64,000 nucleotides of DNA from Candidatus Zixiibacteriota bacterium (lineage in GTDB: Bacteria > Zixibacteria > MSB-5A5 > JAABVY01 > JAHJOQ01): positions 58,050 to 122,049 of the forward strand of contig JAHJOQ010000121.1 in NCBI GenBank assembly GCA_018820315.1, read 5' to 3'. A program made the position numbers and the translations under genes. A model generated the notes under the pieces. It did no database searches. It was not told the DNA's origin and was given only the letters and a program-made list of their open reading frames with translations. This document shows, piece by piece, positions 51,785 through 59,377 of this stretch. Every line of letters starts with the position of its first letter. Within the stretch, counting starts at the first letter, position 1.

Positions 51785-53680
51785 ATGTCTAATATAGATG
51801 ATACTAGTTTAGACGGCAGCAAGCAGAAGCTCTCTGCGATTGCGCTGGTCGCTCTCGGTGTGGTCTTCGGCGATATCAGCACGAGCCCGCTTTATGCAAT
51901 TAGAGAATGTTTCCACGGTGAGTTTGGGATCGGCATTACCCATGACAGCATCCTCGGCGTACTGTCCCTCATGTTCTGGGCGCTGACAATAATCGTCTCC
52001 CTGAAATATCTTACATTCATCCTACGTGCTGACAATCGGGGCGAGGGGGGAGTCATTGCGCTGACAGCCCTGCTTATGTCGGCAGTCAAAATGCAGAAGA
52101 GACGCCGCAGACTTCTTATCGCAATCGGTATCTTTGCAGCTTGCCTGCTGTATGGCGACGGCATGATCACACCGGCGATCTCTGTTTTGAGTGCCGCCGA
52201 AGGACTTCGCATCATCACACCCCACTTCGAGCCGTTTGTTATTCCTGTGACCCTGCTGATTCTCGCGGGATTGTTCCTTCTGCAGCACCGGGGTACGGCC
52301 AAAGTCGGCTCGTTGTTCGGTCCTGTGATGCTGGCATGGCTTCTGGCGCTCGGCATTCTTGGCATCCGTCAGATTGTGCAGCACCCGAGTATCCTGCAGG
52401 CGCTTGCACCGTGGCATGGAGCGCGGTTTTTGATGAATTCCGGTATTCATGGTTTCGCTGTGCTCGGCGCAGTATTCCTGGTTGTGACGGGTGCTGAGGC
52501 TCTCTACGCAGATCTGGGGCATTTTGGCCGCAAACCGATACGTGTCGTATGGTTCGGTCTGGTGCTTCCCGCGCTGCTGCTCAACTACTTCGGGCAGGGT
52601 GCTCTGTTACTATCTCACCCCGAGATGGCTCATCATCCATTCTATGCTACCGTACCGGTCTGGGCTGTGATACCGATGGTGATCCTGGCTACCTGTGCGA
52701 CAATCATTGCATCACAGGCCGTTATCACGGGTGTGTTTTCTCTCACAAAGCAGGCAGTGCAACTCGGATACCTTCCCAGAATGAACATTGTCCACACGTC
52801 ATCGCGCCATTTCGGTCAGATTTATGTTTCTGAGATTAACTGGTTCATGATGGCCGCGACGTTGGCGCTTGTCCTCGGATTTCAGTCATCGAGCAAACTT
52901 GCGGCCGCTTACGGCGTCGCCGTAACGTCTACTATGCTGATCGCCACGGTGCTGTTCTATGTTGTGGCGCGCGAAAAATGGAAATGGAATATCATAGCTG
53001 CCGGCATACCGACAGTTGTTTTCTTTGTTGTCGATATCAGCTTCTTCTCAGCAAACATCACAAAGATATTTCATGGCGCATGGTTTCCACTGGTGATCGG
53101 TGGAGCATTTCTTGCTGTAATGATGACCTGGAAACGGGGGAGGAGAATTCTCTCGGGGCAGTTTCAGAAGATGTCGGTTCCCTTCGAGCAACTGCGGGCG
53201 AAATTGGAAGACGAGAATATCTTGCGAGTCAAAGGGTATGCCGTCTTTCTATCCGGTCAACCCGGAATGGTGCCGGTAGCGCTGACTCACAATCTTAAGC
53301 ACAACAGGGTGCTTCACGCAAAAGTCGCATTTCTGCATTTTCGGAGAGCAGAGATTCCGCGAGTGCCGAATATGGAGAAGTTGACGATCAAGGATCTCGG
53401 TTCCGGGTTTCACGAGATCACGGTGTCGTACGGATTTATGGAATACCCGAATGTTCCGAACGCTCTCGTGTTGGCAAGCGGGCAGGGGGTTGATTTTCCG
53501 ATCGAGGAGACGAGTTTCTTTCTGGGCAGAGAGAAGCTGGTTTGGGAGCAGGGGAACGGAATCTCACGCTGGCGCGCGCATTTGTTCGCGTTCCTGTCGC
53601 GAAATGCTTACGACGCCTCCTCATTCTTTGGGATTCCGCAGGAACAGGTCATGGAAGTCGGCGTTCGGTTGAAGATCTAG
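51785..53680 (+). CDS. kup: Kup-family potassium transporter
   Basis: Inner-membrane K+ uptake protein of 631 aa, normal family length. The N-terminal signature ALGVVFGDISTSPLYAIREC (about residues 22-41) and the block LRADNRGEGGVIALTALL are diagnostic of Kup/HAK transporters. About twelve spans extend to residue 440 (YGDGMITPAISVLSAAEGL, LYADLGHFGRKPI, GQGALLLSHPE, ASQAVITGVFSLTKQAVQLG), followed by a cytoplasmic C-terminal domain (ENILRVKGYAVFLSG, GFHEITVSYGFMEYPNVP). A weak GAGG stands before the ATG. Monocistronic. Confidence 0.96.
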   Translation: MSNIDDTSLDGSKQKLSAIALVALGVVFGDISTSPLYAIRECFHGEFGIGITHDSILGVLSLMFWALTIIVSLKYLTFILRADNRGEGGVIALTALLMSAVKMQKRRRRLLIAIGIFAACLLYGDGMITPAISVLSAAEGLRIITPHFEPFVIPVTLLILAGLFLLQHRGTAKVGSLFGPVMLAWLLALGILGIRQIVQHPSILQALAPWHGARFLMNSGIHGFAVLGAVFLVVTGAEALYADLGHFGRKPIRVVWFGLVLPALLLNYFGQGALLLSHPEMAHHPFYATVPVWAVIPMVILATCATIIASQAVITGVFSLTKQAVQLGYLPRMNIVHTSSRHFGQIYVSEINWFMMAATLALVLGFQSSSKLAAAYGVAVTSTMLIATVLFYVVAREKWKWNIIAAGIPTVVFFVVDISFFSANITKIFHGAWFPLVIGGAFLAVMMTWKRGRRILSGQFQKMSVPFEQLRAKLEDENILRVKGYAVFLSGQPGMVPVALTHNLKHNRVLHAKVAFLHFRRAEIPRVPNMEKLTIKDLGSGFHEITVSYGFMEYPNVPNALVLASGQGVDFPIEETSFFLGREKLVWEQGNGISRWRAHLFAFLSRNAYDASSFFGIPQEQVMEVGVRLKI

Positions 53681-53740
53681 TCCGGTAGGTCAGCACCTTG
53701 CCTGCGTTGAGGAAAGCGACAGCAGATCCTGAACACTCAC

Positions 53741-54241
53741 TTAATTGAAGCGAACCCCGAGAGACCGCAGCATCTCAAACGTGTCAACATAGGGAACATC
53801 AAAGGCTTGGCACACATTGGGGATTTTCACCTTTGCGCTTTCGGATGGCGCTAATTGCTCATGTGTAACCAAAGTATATCCTTTCACTCGGGCAATTGCG
53901 ATCAGCCAGCCGTCAGCACTATTCGCAAATTGCGCTTTGGCTGACTCCGAGAACTGACTTTGGGTGCTGACCCAGTTCATAATGTCTCTGTATGACGAGA
54001 CAATGTCATCCGAATCGGTAGACTGGAACGCGTGGTCAAAGTCATGGGTAGCCCATTCTGCCAGATCATCCTGACCTCTTTCCAGTTCAGTCTTTATTCG
54101 GTCAATGCTGCTGATTTTACCACTTTTTGCATTAGCTTCCAGACTCTGCCAGAATCCAGGTACCAAATCGAACGCGTAGTAACGACGCGCAGCTTCGATG
54201 AATACATTAGCATCTAGGATATATGTTGGGGAAGTACTCAA
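53741..54241 (-). CDS. PIN-domain protein (DUF4411-like), putative toxin
   Basis: Product of 166 aa starting at a TTG (54241) four bases after the stop of the IrrE-like gene, so the two are coupled. PIN-type acidic residues are visible: YILDANVFIEA (Asp about residue 10), IKTELERGQDD and the C-terminal SADGWLIAIARVKG with TLVTHEQ. PIN domains are Mg-dependent ribonucleases and common VapC-like toxins. The pairing with an XRE/ImmA-IrrE protein matches predicted type II toxin-antitoxin modules; the target RNA is unknown. Confidence 0.82.
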   Translation of the reverse strand: MSTSPTYILDANVFIEAARRYYAFDLVPGFWQSLEANAKSGKISSIDRIKTELERGQDDLAEWATHDFDHAFQSTDSDDIVSSYRDIMNWVSTQSQFSESAKAQFANSADGWLIAIARVKGYTLVTHEQLAPSESAKVKIPNVCQAFDVPYVDTFEMLRSLGVRFN

Positions 54242-54245
54242 CGAG

Positions 54246-55388
54246 TTATCCCAATTTTAGGCGTTCGGCATATTGTTCAAATGTCTTTCCGTATAGACCT
54301 GTCAATCTGTAAGCGTCACTGTATAAGAGCGTGCCTTCCTTCGCCGCTTGCAGGACGGAGCGAGCAAATCGCTTCCCTATACGAAGGTTCTGAGTTGCGT
54401 AGAAATCCCCACCGTCGGTAGTTGGCGCCTTGTCACGTATTCTATCTAGGTACTCTTGATAAAACGACAGGAAGTAGTCTCTGTTAATCAGGTCCAGGTC
54501 CAACACTCTACGAGCAGCAACAAGCTCGCTGACTTTGAACTGACGCGCAATATCCTGAAACGGGTTGGGAGATTCGCTGACTGAGGGCCAGGTCTGTCGT
54601 AGTTGAATCTCAGGCACAAGGAATTCAGCTGCAACCAAATTGCAGGCTCTTTCGGTCGGGTCATTCGCTGGCTCAAGCTTCCGAAGGTCAAAGGCTGCAC
54701 TGCTTCCGAAAAACACGTGGGCTAGCTCATGTGCAAGCGTAAACATCTGGGCGGCTTTTCCGTCGGAGCCGTTTACAAATAGTAGAGGCGCGTATTCATC
54801 AACGAGAACGAAGCCTCGAAACTCCTCAACATCAAGCTTACGGTGCGTGTTATTTCCGACTACACCGTTAACGATAACTAATATTCCTGATGCTTCTATG
54901 CCCTCTCGGAGAGACTTAAGCGCATTTGTCCAAGACGATAGTTGAGATGCCCAGCTTTCTTCAAAACGCAGTGCTTGTCTTATTCTCTGAGCAATTACCT
55001 TAGGTTGCTCGGATATCCCTGCAGATCCCACAAATCGAATGGGAGCCATTCCTTGATCAATAAGAAACTCTCTCATCCAAAGCTGCCGCTGTTGCATAGT
55101 CTGAATAGTATCGATTAGATCAGGACTTGGTCTATCAGGTGCGTCCTCGCGGAGAGTCCTGAAGTGCGGTATCGGCAGGCTGTCTTCAGGTGGCCTGTTA
55201 AGAAAGAAATACCCGAGTGGAGTCAGGGTTGCCTTTGCCAGACTCTCTAATTGTCGAAGAGTCGGTTGACGCTCACCCGTAAACCAGTCTCCAATCTTGG
55301 GGAATCTGCCTCGAAGATCTTCTAATGTGCGACCACTGCGATCGACTGCCCACCTTAAGACCTCAGCTTTGACAACTACCCTACTCAA
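54246..55388 (-). CDS. XRE-type HTH plus ImmA/IrrE metallopeptidase-like protein, putative antitoxin/regulator
   Basis: Product of 380 aa from a TTG (55388) with AGGAGCAGGA upstream. An XRE-like N-terminus (residues about 8-60, VDRSGRTLEDLRGRFPKIGD, LRQLESLAKAT) is followed by the PIPHFRTL segment typical of COG2856 proteins and by an IrrE-type zinc-peptidase helix FTLAHELAHVFFG (about 218-230; HExxH complete). After it come NLVAAEFLVPEIQL and a C-terminal helical part. In the known IrrE/ImmA family such enzymes cleave repressors. Coupled to the PIN gene downstream it may be the DNA-binding antitoxin half of the module. Confidence 0.88.
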   Translation of the reverse strand: MSRVVVKAEVLRWAVDRSGRTLEDLRGRFPKIGDWFTGERQPTLRQLESLAKATLTPLGYFFLNRPPEDSLPIPHFRTLREDAPDRPSPDLIDTIQTMQQRQLWMREFLIDQGMAPIRFVGSAGISEQPKVIAQRIRQALRFEESWASQLSSWTNALKSLREGIEASGILVIVNGVVGNNTHRKLDVEEFRGFVLVDEYAPLLFVNGSDGKAAQMFTLAHELAHVFFGSSAAFDLRKLEPANDPTERACNLVAAEFLVPEIQLRQTWPSVSESPNPFQDIARQFKVSELVAARRVLDLDLINRDYFLSFYQEYLDRIRDKAPTTDGGDFYATQNLRIGKRFARSVLQAAKEGTLLYSDAYRLTGLYGKTFEQYAERLKLG

Positions 55389-55617
55389 AATCCTGCTCCT
55401 GGGTCTCCGCCATCTACCCTCGTTACTGGTCTGCTACCAGCACCAGCATCAATGCTTGCTCAGGCTGACTTCAGCGCTCAATCCGTCGTTGTTCACAGTC
55501 TCTTCATGAAAATGATACATAATTATCGGAGAAAGTGCCATGAAAAGATTGCTAAGGGCACTACGCTGCGATCGCAATAGCAAAATTGGAGTGTTGCGAC
55601 GACCTTGAAGGTACAAA

Positions 55618-55677
55618 CCGGGCAGGTCTCGCCGAGACCTGCCCGGACTTCATAAATGGTAGGAGTGAGCGCACTCC
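55618..55677 (-). terminator. Double hairpin downstream of the 43-aa gene
   Basis: CCGGGCAGGTCTC (55618-55630) pairs perfectly with GAGACCTGCCCGG (55634-55646), and GGAGTG (55662-55667) with CACTCC (55672-55677). The layout and sequence are the same family as the double hairpin after ppdK (35733-35794), here placed 3' of the minus-strand gene at 55703. Confidence 0.6.
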
Positions 55678-55702
55678 CACCTTGCGTGTGATTGAGCGCG
55701 TG

Positions 55703-55834
55703 TCAGCTCGGCACTACTTTCTCGGACTGTTTATTCTTCTTCTCTTGTTTCAGTTTCCGCTTTTCTTTTGGAGTGTGCTGAGCTTTTTTCCGCTCTTCTT
55801 TTTTAGCCTTGTCTTTACTTCCTTTGTCACCCAT
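55703..55834 (-). CDS. 43-aa lysine-rich small protein
   Basis: A short gene with a strong ribosome site (AAGGAGAG, 8-12 bases before the ATG at 55834). The product starts MGDKGSKDKAKKEERKKAQ and continues with TPKEKRKLKQEKKNKQSEK, a composition found in a recurrent family of tiny bacterial proteins of unknown function with the same MGDKGSKDK start, as far as I recall. Two-thirds of the residues are charged and the chain should be helical or disordered. A hairpin pair follows the stop. Too short for routine gene finders, but the start signal and the family-like N-terminus support it. Confidence 0.7.
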   Translation of the reverse strand: MGDKGSKDKAKKEERKKAQHTPKEKRKLKQEKKNKQSEKVVPS

Positions 55835-56016
55835 CTCTGACTCTCCTTATCCAAAAGTGACCTGCCTGTCTCAGTCTTTCTGAGCGCAGTCTTTGGTTCT
55901 CCAGATATGCCAGCCTCTTCCAAATATACAAATTGAGGTTCAGTGCGGTACAAAAATGTTTGGGGATCGAGTTATAAATACGCGGGGACGTATATCAACC
56001 GCTAGTAGCGCCGACC

Positions 56017-57258
56017 TTACTTGCGGCCTGCCGACTGCCCTGCCAGCCAGCCGGTCGAAAACGCCGCCTGAAGATTGTAGCCACCGGTGTCGCCATCGAC
56101 ATCGAGGACTTCGCCTGCGAAATACAACCCCGGCACTATACGAGAGGCCATCGTACGGGGATTGACTTCGGTCAGACTAACACCTCCCGCAGTGATGATC
56201 GCCTCTCTGATTGGGCGATGTCCGGTAATGCTGAAACGAAAATCTTTGAGCCAGATTCGAAGCTTGCGCCTGTCCGTAGCGCTGATTTGATTGCAGAGCT
56301 TGGTCGATGGTATCCCCGCCAGGTCGCAGCAAATCGGGATCAGCTTGCTTGGAAGCAACCCTTTCAGCATCGTATGGAATTGCATCTTACCGTGCGCTTC
56401 GAGATCGCGCAACAATCGAGCATCGAGCTTGGCATCGTCGAGCGCAGGTTTGAGATTGATTGATATCGTGACTTTTTGTTTCTCTCTTAACGCATCGACG
56501 ACGCGCCCGCTCAATGACAATATGATCGGCCCCGACAATCCGAAATGTGTGAAGAGCATCTCGCCGAATGCCTCGTGACGCTTCTTGCCATTGATGTACA
56601 CTTTTGCAGCGACATTCTTGAGGCTCAGCCCCTGCAATCGTTGAGCGGCATTCCCAGCGGTCTCCAACGGTATCAGCGCCGGTCTGATCGGTACGACTGT
56701 GTGGCCGACAGATTCCGCAAGGCGGTAGCCGTCTCCGGTCGATCCGGTCAGCGGGTATGACGCTCCGCCCGTCGCAATGATGACCGCATCGCACGCAAGT
56801 TCTCCACCAAATAACTGCACTCCCAGAATGCCGTTGTTGCCGATCAGCAATTTCTTAACCGATGATCTCGTGCGAATTGACACGCCTTGTGACTTAGCCC
56901 ACGTCAGCAGAGCGTTCGTAACTTGACCGGCATCTTCGCTTGCAGGGAATACTCTTCCGCCTCGCTCCTGAATGGTCTCGACGCCCAGCTTCTCAAGAAA
57001 CGCTATGAGGTCCGGCGAGAAGTAGCTGTTGAATGCCTGACGCAAAAAGCGGCCGTTCTTCCCGAAGTGTGCGATGAAATCGGGCAGCGTTGCGATATTG
57101 GTCAGATTACAGCGACCCTTTCCGGTAATGCGCAGTTTGCGGCCGGGGCTTGTCTCCTTCTCAAGAAGTACTACCCTGGCGCCGAGTCCGGCAGCCTCTC
57201 CGGCTGCCATTAACCCTGCCGGTCCGCCACCGACTACTATGACTTTCTGATTTGCCAC
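56017..57258 (-). CDS. HI0933-family FAD-dependent flavoprotein (YhiN/BaiN type)
   Basis: Product of about 413 aa from a GTG at 57258, which places the FAD-binding motif at the usual N-terminal position; a TTG at 57306 would add 16 residues. Dinucleotide motif VIVVGGGPAGLMAAGEAAG, the family signature GRKLRITGKGRCNLTN, ATGGASYPLTGSTGDGYRLA, and the C-terminal GGVSLTEVNPRTMASRIVPG with LYFAGEVLDVDGDTGGYNLQ are all clear. The HI0933-like family contains flavoproteins with poorly defined substrates; some gut homologues have been proposed as bile-acid enzymes. No operon partner is visible. Confidence 0.93.
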   Translation of the reverse strand: MANQKVIVVGGGPAGLMAAGEAAGLGARVVLLEKETSPGRKLRITGKGRCNLTNIATLPDFIAHFGKNGRFLRQAFNSYFSPDLIAFLEKLGVETIQERGGRVFPASEDAGQVTNALLTWAKSQGVSIRTRSSVKKLLIGNNGILGVQLFGGELACDAVIIATGGASYPLTGSTGDGYRLAESVGHTVVPIRPALIPLETAGNAAQRLQGLSLKNVAAKVYINGKKRHEAFGEMLFTHFGLSGPIILSLSGRVVDALREKQKVTISINLKPALDDAKLDARLLRDLEAHGKMQFHTMLKGLLPSKLIPICCDLAGIPSTKLCNQISATDRRKLRIWLKDFRFSITGHRPIREAIITAGGVSLTEVNPRTMASRIVPGLYFAGEVLDVDGDTGGYNLQAAFSTGWLAGQSAGRK

Positions 57259-57481
57259 GTATTGTTCCGCCCATTTTCCCGCTGCGGCAATGCCGTCTGC
57301 CACCAACGGTAGCAGTAAATATCCAGATTCGCAGCCTCTGAGTCAATGAGGAAGTTGCTCTTACTTGTATCAGAATCTGTCCGGCTGCTTATTAGGACTG
57401 TAGCGGAGGTCTTCCCGAGAAGTGCTATCGCTTTCGGTACGACAGAGGTGAAGCTACCTTTGCCAGCTTGCTCTTAACAAC

Positions 57482-57826
57482 TCACACACTGTCATTCTCT
57501 CGAAATGCCGGAGGATTAGTGAACAGTTCTTTCATCTGCTCTCGGTATTCCTCGAATGCTTTCCTGCCCTTTTCGTTCAGGCGCACAAATGTCTTCGGTT
57601 TCTTGCTCACAAATCTCTTTTTGATGTCGATGTATCCCGCAGCCCCCAGCTTCGACAAGTGCGTCGACAGGTTGCCTGATGTCATATTGGTTTGGTTCTG
57701 GACGAACAGAAATTCCGCCTTCTCTATTACGTAAAGCAGCGCCATAATGTTATATCGCGCGGGCTCGTGAATGAGGCGGTCAATCTCCGGAAGTTTGCTC
57801 TTGCCCGTGTCATTATTAGCCGGCAT
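57482..57826 (-). CDS. Winged-helix transcriptional regulator
   Basis: Product of 114 aa, one winged-helix domain: IDRLIHEPARYNIMALLYVI (helix 1-2), NQTNMTSGNLSTHLSKLGAA (recognition helix) and the wing KKRFVSKKPKTFVRLNEKGR, followed by a short helix. The pattern fits the MarR/PadR-like HTH_27 group that represses small membrane-protein operons. Its start overlaps the 3' end of the upstream membrane-protein gene by 11 bases. A palindrome in front of the operon (58489-58509) is a candidate operator, implying autoregulation. Confidence 0.85.
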   Translation of the reverse strand: MPANNDTGKSKLPEIDRLIHEPARYNIMALLYVIEKAEFLFVQNQTNMTSGNLSTHLSKLGAAGYIDIKKRFVSKKPKTFVRLNEKGRKAFEEYREQMKELFTNPPAFRENDSV

Positions 57827-58436
57827 GGTTAGCCTCCGGAGCCACCTTCGGATACTTCTGAATGAAACTGAAAAGCAGGCTGAGGCCGACTATCAGAACT
57901 ACAACTCCCGGCAAACCGAAGCTGATAGATGTATTGAGAGGACTGCCTATATATCTCAACAGAAACTCCGATTCTACAGGCCCGGCAAGCAGTAAAGCCG
58001 CGTAGATCCAGAGGCGAGGGAAGTCCATCGCATAAACCGCTATTATAAACACCGGCAGGGCGAGCAGCGCGATCACCATCCAGCCCATGCTGCCCGATAG
58101 TCCATTGCTCACTGTCGAGATCATGATCGGCAGCATGAGAAAGATAACTATGCCTGTGATGATCAGGATTAGACGCCTTCTCGACTTGCGCCTCGGTCCG
58201 AACTCGACAGCTCCCATACGCGGGATTGTGATCAGCCGTTTGCCGAGCAACGGCAGAGCAGGGGGAATGATCAGCAGCGAGTAGCCGATAAACCTGGAGA
58301 GTCCTGCGGCCTCCAGAATGGGGATGGCTGCAAATATAAGAAAGAGCAGTCCAAACAGGATGTCGTAAATCCCGTCCTCGAAAGTTGAGCGGTACGCGCG
58401 TCGCTCAAGCTCTTTGAGAGAGTACGGTGTGTTCAT
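57816..58436 (-). CDS. Small polytopic membrane protein paired with a winged-helix regulator
   Basis: Product of 206 aa; the ATG at 58436 has GGAGGAAC upstream, and longer in-frame starts have none. The N-terminal SLKELERRAYRSTFEDGIYD is cytoplasmic and amphipathic; five or six hydrophobic spans follow (DILFGLLFLIFAAIPIL, LIITGIVIFLMLPIMI, VIALLALPVFIIAVYAM, ISFGLPGVVVLIVGLSLLF). No family with known function is recognised. Genes of this type are often co-encoded with HTH_27/PadR regulators. Confidence 0.78.
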   Translation of the reverse strand: MNTPYSLKELERRAYRSTFEDGIYDILFGLLFLIFAAIPILEAAGLSRFIGYSLLIIPPALPLLGKRLITIPRMGAVEFGPRRKSRRRLILIITGIVIFLMLPIMISTVSNGLSGSMGWMVIALLALPVFIIAVYAMDFPRLWIYAALLLAGPVESEFLLRYIGSPLNTSISFGLPGVVVLIVGLSLLFSFIQKYPKVAPEANHAG

Positions 58437-58488
58437 TGAGGTTCCTCCAGTCGATTGACTTTGTGGGTTTATCTGATTGGCATCACAA

Positions 58489-58509
58489 CGTACTTTACGA
58501 CAAAGTACG
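58489..58509. promoter_or_regulatory. Perfect 8-bp palindrome, candidate operator
   Basis: CGTACTTT (58489-58496) and AAAGTACG (58502-58509) around ACGAC, 53 bases upstream of the membrane-protein start. Site length and position suit a dimeric winged-helix repressor. Confidence 0.55.
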
Positions 58510-58566
58510 GATTTTGTTTCAGATATCAAGCGAAATTCAGGAAAATGGTGATAGTTCTCAATTCAA

Positions 58567-58685
58567 GGCTTGTTGAGAAACCCCAAATGACGTCATTACG
58601 AGCGAAGCGTGGCAATCTCCGCATTTCACAATAGCCTTGATTGACATAGAGATCGCCACGTCGCTTCGCTCCTCGCGATGACCAC
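58567..58685. repeat. Dispersed palindromic element, copy 2
   Basis: Nearly identical to 35828-35945 across its whole length, in the same orientation, including the unique centre AGCCTTGATTGACATAGAG. It contains no gene; a minus-strand open frame across it is a by-product of the repeat. Confidence 0.8.
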
Positions 58686-58903
58686 GATGGGCGTATTTGG
58701 ACTTTTCCAACATGCCCTTCAGGGAGAATGCAGGTGCCTAATTCGGACCAGAAGTAATAGATCCTGTGGCGCATCCTACATATCTCAGGTCGCGAACGTG
58801 CCTCTAATCAGAAATGGTTCAATCTGCCTAAGGTCGAGTAAGGTTTGGGCTATACTAATCCGATAATACTCATATAAATCGACTACATCTTCAGGGGGTA
58901 ATC

Positions 58904-59308
58904 ATGCGAGCTTCGAGCCAGGTCATAGGCAATTTCAAACAGTGTCCTCTCTGCCAAGACTGGTTCTCCGATCAGGATATCTTCTCGGGTCCCAGCATCA
59001 AGCCAATAGGGATGCTTCTTGATCCAGCATTTCTCGACATCAGCATGTACTTCTTCAATCATGCCAGCGATGGGTGCTGGACAACCTTCACGATCAATGT
59101 GGAAAAGTTCACGCACTTTCTCGATGAACCGATCATCCGGGAATCGAACACACTCAGCGCGAGTTGCGAGGGGCATTGCTTCAATCTGAGCGACACCGGA
59201 GAATGCTCGCAGACCTGCAAATGGGCGCCTTTCCGGAGGCTTCTCCGTGCGATGCTTGAAATACGCAATCTGAGCAAATCTCAGATCGAAGACATAGTCA
59301 AGCGTTAA
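58904..59308 (+). CDS. Cysteine-rich, probably zinc-binding protein of unknown function
   Basis: Product of 134 aa with GGGGGT before the ATG. The N-terminus has CPLCQDWFSDQDIFSGPSI, then MYFFNHASDGCWTTFTINVE, a pattern I associate with an uncharacterised family (CPxC, DPSIxxIGY, FNHxCxTTxxIxVExF). Two more Cys clusters follow (CEGHCF and CSQTCKW). Seven or more cysteines in CxxC-like spacing suggest a zinc or metal site. The C-terminal helix (LLRAMLEIRNLSKSQIEDIV) is charged. Converges with the GNAT/C39 gene. Confidence 0.72.
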   Translation: MRASSQVIGNFKQCPLCQDWFSDQDIFSGPSIKPIGMLLDPAFLDISMYFFNHASDGCWTTFTINVEKFTHFLDEPIIRESNTLSASCEGHCFNLSDTGECSQTCKWAPFRRLLRAMLEIRNLSKSQIEDIVKR

Positions 59309-59377
59309 TGCAGAAGATAGTCTCTGCGCGCATTGCTGTCGCCTACCATAAGGACAAAAGTCTCATCTGCCGCTGAA

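Noticed and set aside
58526..58774. Minus-strand open frame of 82 codons
   Set aside because: It crosses the dispersed palindromic repeat and has no ribosome site; a similar frame appears at the other repeat copy.
58883..59176. Minus-strand open frame of 97 codons
   Set aside because: It is antisense to the Cys-rich gene at 58904, which has the better ribosome site and conserved CPxC pattern.
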